Source: Pegea sp. RAD2-039 (taxonomy: Eukaryota > Chordata > Thaliacea > Salpida > Salpidae). Taken from it: a stretch of 64,000 nucleotides of DNA. The stretch is from the NCBI GenBank assembly GCA_034620365.1, contig JAQGEQ010000376.1, forward strand, positions 50,001 through 114,000. The letters run 5' to 3'. The notes under the pieces are model-generated. The model was not told where the DNA came from. It saw nothing but the letters and a program-made list of their open reading frames with translations, and made no database searches. Position numbers and translations under genes: made by a program. Of this stretch, positions 61,059 through 64,000 are shown in pieces. The stretch's first letter is position 1. Each line of letters begins with the position of its first letter.

Positions 61059-61268
61059 CACAGCAACGAAAACTTGTGTAAACACTCTGTTCAGAGAAAA
61101 TAATAATAATCATCTTATTATGATAATTATAAGAATTATCTTATAAAGTCATGAAATTTTAGTAAAAAAGTTGGAAATAAATAAATTTATAAGGTATAAG
61201 TATATATATAAATATATATAAGGTATAAAGAACAAAAGATTTACTTCATTTATCAGAAAAAATTTTAT

Positions 61269-61670
61269 GTTAGAAATCTTTGTAGTAAACCTAACACCTC
61301 CTTAATATTATAATTTTATTAGTGGTCAAAAATTAATAAAAAGCAAACTGGTTGCAACACCTAGCTCCAAGGTACTTTTTACAAGGAAGTACTGGGTTCG
61401 ACCCAGGTTGAGACATATTTATAAAGCTCCTGACAAAAACCAAAAAACTCAGGAGAATGCTTGTTAGTGAGATGCGTTCTCTTTAGGCACGCTCTTTCGC
61501 ATGTATAAATATAAAATATAAATATACAAAAGAGGTAAACAAGCTTATAATTATTTAACAAATCAAAAACATTACTTTATTTATTTCTAAATATTTCATG
61601 ATAGAAATCTTTGTAGTATACCTAACAACTCCATAATATTATAATTTTCTTAGTGGTCAAAAATTTAGAA
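61269..61670. repeat. Direct duplication of about 332-bp period flanking a SINE
   Basis: The segment at about 61269-61338 (AGAAATCTTTGTAGTAAACC, then TAACACCTCC) recurs at about 61601-61670 with modest divergence, and the sequence just before each copy is also similar. The SINE lies between the copies. It is too long for a normal target-site duplication, so a tandem duplication that carried or later received the SINE is more likely. Confidence 0.7.
61348..61530 (+). mobile_element. tRNA-derived SINE
   Basis: Box A-like TAGCTCCAAGG (61362-61372) and box B GGTTCGACCC (61395-61404) are spaced as in tRNA-derived Pol III promoters. A body with a CTCCTGACAAAAACCAAAAA and AACTCAGGAG stem follows, then the TTCTCTTTAGGCACG tail and an ATAAATATAAAATATAAA end, the same tail type as at 8010 and 42434. 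It is not a functional tRNA: the acceptor and anticodon arms do not form convincingly. Confidence 0.7.
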
Positions 61671-62783
61671 AAATAACATATGCAAATTTAAAAAAATATT
61701 GAAACTAAAAACATATATGGTGAATGACCTCTAATTTAATAACATTCTAAATTTTACATGAATACAAGCGTGTAGTTTCATACATTGGTATATATTATAG
61801 TCTTACCTCTTACATTTACAAAAATAGAAATAAATTTTGAAATATTAGCAACTAATATATTAGGTTGAACAGATTATTTATACATCAAACCGGGCCAGTT
61901 TGCTGGTATAGTTTTATTTAAAAATTAAACAACATTCATCATAGTTCAAGCTATCAAATAGAATTTTAACTTTTCAAATATTTTTATAGACAATACTTTA
62001 GAATTCCATACTTAGTAAGCTGTTAATAATATTTATATTTGCTAAGTAAATAAATAAGTTTTAAATAATTATTCAATGCTAATAAGTTTAAATAACTTTT
62101 AAAGGACACTAAACAGTAATTTGGCTATTTTCGAATTTTATTTAATATATAATTATTATTTAGATGTAATATAAAACAGGTAGTAAACGTATAATATGGA
62201 AAAATATTAGAAAAAAAAATTAGAACTTTTTTTCAAACTTTTATAAAACTCAAAAGACACATATTATTGTAAACAGAGCTTTTCAGCAATTTAACAAAGT
62301 TATAAATAAGTTTATTGTAATAAGACCATCAGGACATCGAATTTCTTACACAAAAGAAGATAGGCAAAATAAGTTAAAATATAAAACAAAGCTTTTAAAA
62401 ACACTCATTGTAAAAGTACTTACTAAACTTTTATTGATTATAAAAAAAATATCTTCAACTTTTAAAGTTTGTCCATGTAGCACATGAGTATTTGTTTACC
62501 TAAGAAATTGAACGAAAATGGCTATTTTCAAATTATATTTTAAAACTTAAGCACTTAAAAAGTGCTTTTTAGCTGATTTCAATACCTTTTAACCACCTAA
62601 ATAGTATTTCTAAATAATTTTATTTTAAATTTGAGATACATTAGGGCTGAAAAATTTTTATAAATCAAAAGCTTCCACTATAATATTGAAAATCAGTTTG
62701 AAGTTATTGCAAAAGTCTATATGAAAACATAACAATAATTTAAATAAAAATTTTTTGTCCAGCAATCAAATGATTATGGTTTA
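61671..62783. other. AT-rich intergenic region, nothing supported
   Basis: No gene, RNA or known repeat recognised. An isolated GC-richer patch CGGGCCAGTTTGCTGG near 61891 has no interpretation. Confidence 0.4.
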
Positions 62784-63235
62784 CTAAATAATAAATTGTG
62801 AATTCAATTTAAGCTGTTGCAACCACGATGGAAAAATGTAGTAGAAGCAGGACAACAAAACTAAGAGTAGAAGATGTCCACAAACAGAAATGGTACACTT
62901 TCTGCTTTTATATTGGCTCTTCCCTGCAGCAACGTAGTTCTCGATAGAACCCTGCTGGATTTCCATGTTTGAAACATTTACACCAAAGGCGCAGGCGGAA
63001 TACATTTTTTTATGATTGAAATTAAAGTGTCTGGGTTTGTAACCAGTCCCCTGGCATCAATGATCTTCACGCTGGAAAGCACAGTCAACTTGGTGTCATC
63101 CTTTATAAAAGAAGAAAATAATTTTAGTTGATGGAAACTTGTTATCTTGTTTGCGTCAAACTTCCAGTCTGTTAAGTTCTGGAGCGTCTTCAAGACGTGT
63201 TCACGTTCGGTGTCTTTATGCAGAAGACAGTTTGA
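62784..63235 (-). CDS. Coding-like block, possible SNARE-like C-terminus
   Basis: Less AT-rich than the surroundings. One minus-strand frame reads HKDTEREHVLKTLQNLTDWK, FDANK and on to DDTKLTVLSSVKIIDARGLV, ending in TAA near 62978. An overlapping frame continues downstream (62784-63005): MEIQQGSIENYVAAGKSQYK, SRKCTISV, a hydrophobic stretch GHLLLLVLLSCFYYIF, then a short tail. The QGSIENYV-x(6)-QYKSRK pattern just before a single C-terminal membrane segment resembles the end of syntaxin Q-SNAREs. The frame change implies either an unseen intron or a frameshifted copy. On the plus strand a possible phase-1 exon reads DRTPFFQKLLEDKISFEDFV to 63399. Identity is tentative. Confidence 0.35.
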
Positions 63236-63399
63236 AGGTGATACAAGTCTTTCTTGCTGTTTTTACCCAGTTTCTCGGTACTTACTGCTGCTGGTGTGTC
63301 AATGAGTCAGACAGGACACCTTTCTTTCAAAAGCTCTTAGAAGATAAAATCTCGTTTGAAGATTTTGTTGTTAAAATAAAATTAAAAATATTTAAATAG

Positions 63400-64000
63400 A
63401 ATTTTCTGTGAAACTTTAGTTTGAACAAAATCTTCTCTCTTATGGATTCATCAGGTTATAAATTAGGCAAGTCATAGTTTTTAATTTATATGAATATAAT
63501 TATCGAATATTTTAAAATGTAAATAGCAATATCTAGTTGTAAACGTCATGCAAATTACTACAGCGAAATGGTTTGCATAGTTTTATTTAAAGTAAACTTG
63601 AGACTAAAAAGAGTACATAGTATTATTTTAAAAGCTACTTTTCTATATTTAGTTTCTGTAAACATATTTAAATCCATTAAAGAAATTAAAAGACCTAAAC
63701 TTCAGTAAACCGTTTTGATGCACTATCTACTAAAACCAAACAAACAATCAAAATTATGCCAAGTTAGTAATTATGTAGAAGAAATTTTAGGTTTTAAATT
63801 TTTTTACAGCAAACAAAGAATTAAATATTTTTCAACAAAATTATTTAATTAAACTTGAAAAGAAATAGAAAATGAGAAAATAACGAAAGCTTTATCAATT
63901 GTCATATACACATATGTACAAAAATTGTGGTCAATTTAGGTCAATAAATTGAGACTTCTAAATTAAATATTATTCTAAAACTGGAATTTAATATAAAATT
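63400..64000. other. AT-rich window end, nothing supported
   Basis: No exon or repeat recognised before the window ends. Confidence 0.4.

Noticed and set aside
1-64000. CRISPR arrays, retrovirus-like or Polinton-like elements, tRNA and rRNA genes
   Set aside because: Looked for on both strands by eye; no direct-repeat/spacer pattern, capsid, envelope or integrase segments, or complete tRNA folds were seen.

Overview
The window is AT-rich animal DNA with small multi-exon genes, GT-AG introns, microsatellites, non-LTR (LINE) relics and a tRNA-derived SINE with an ATAAATAAATAAA tail. The dense TGACGTCA sites and the SINE tail remind me of ascidian tunicates such as Ciona. That is a guess from memory (about 0.5); 'AT-rich invertebrate' is safer. 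I found no bacterial genes, CRISPR arrays or virus-like elements.

Positions 1-35900 are a degenerate tandem array. Unit 1 (1-13713) and unit 2 (13714-28025) are close copies. Unit 3 (28026 to about 35900) begins the same way and then becomes a shuffled mosaic. On the minus strand each full unit carries three 7SL/SRP-RNA-like loci: two long (types A and B) and one relic (type C). It also carries minus-strand micro-exons of a small, fast-changing protein family, a LINE reverse-transcriptase relic, a CRE (TGACGTCA) cluster and a conserved E-box element. Several exons keep exact length and frame in every copy (227, 112, 96 and 17 nt); other copies have stops or frameshifts.

Positions 35900-64000 hold plus-strand genes separated by long AT-rich stretches. 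They are a three-finger C2H2 protein (38943-40342), an acidic 162-residue protein (43449-44347), a ubiquitin-like/elongin-B-like exon (49368-49660), and two tandem paralogs of an unrecognised helical protein (51599-54951 and 57914-58675) with a dead exon copy between them. There is a LINE C-terminal relic at 47.2-47.5 kb, promoter-like CRE/NRF1 sites at 41.1 and 60.7-61.1 kb, a SINE at 61.35 kb, and a minus-strand coding-like block near 63 kb that may be SNARE-related.

The best candidate for something undescribed is the array of 7SL-like RNA loci. They keep an SRP Alu domain and a paired helix 5, but their apical parts are unlike each other and show no recognisable SRP54-binding motif. They share duplicated units with a micro-exon gene family. 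Exon models here were read by eye; no alignment, folding or database search was run.
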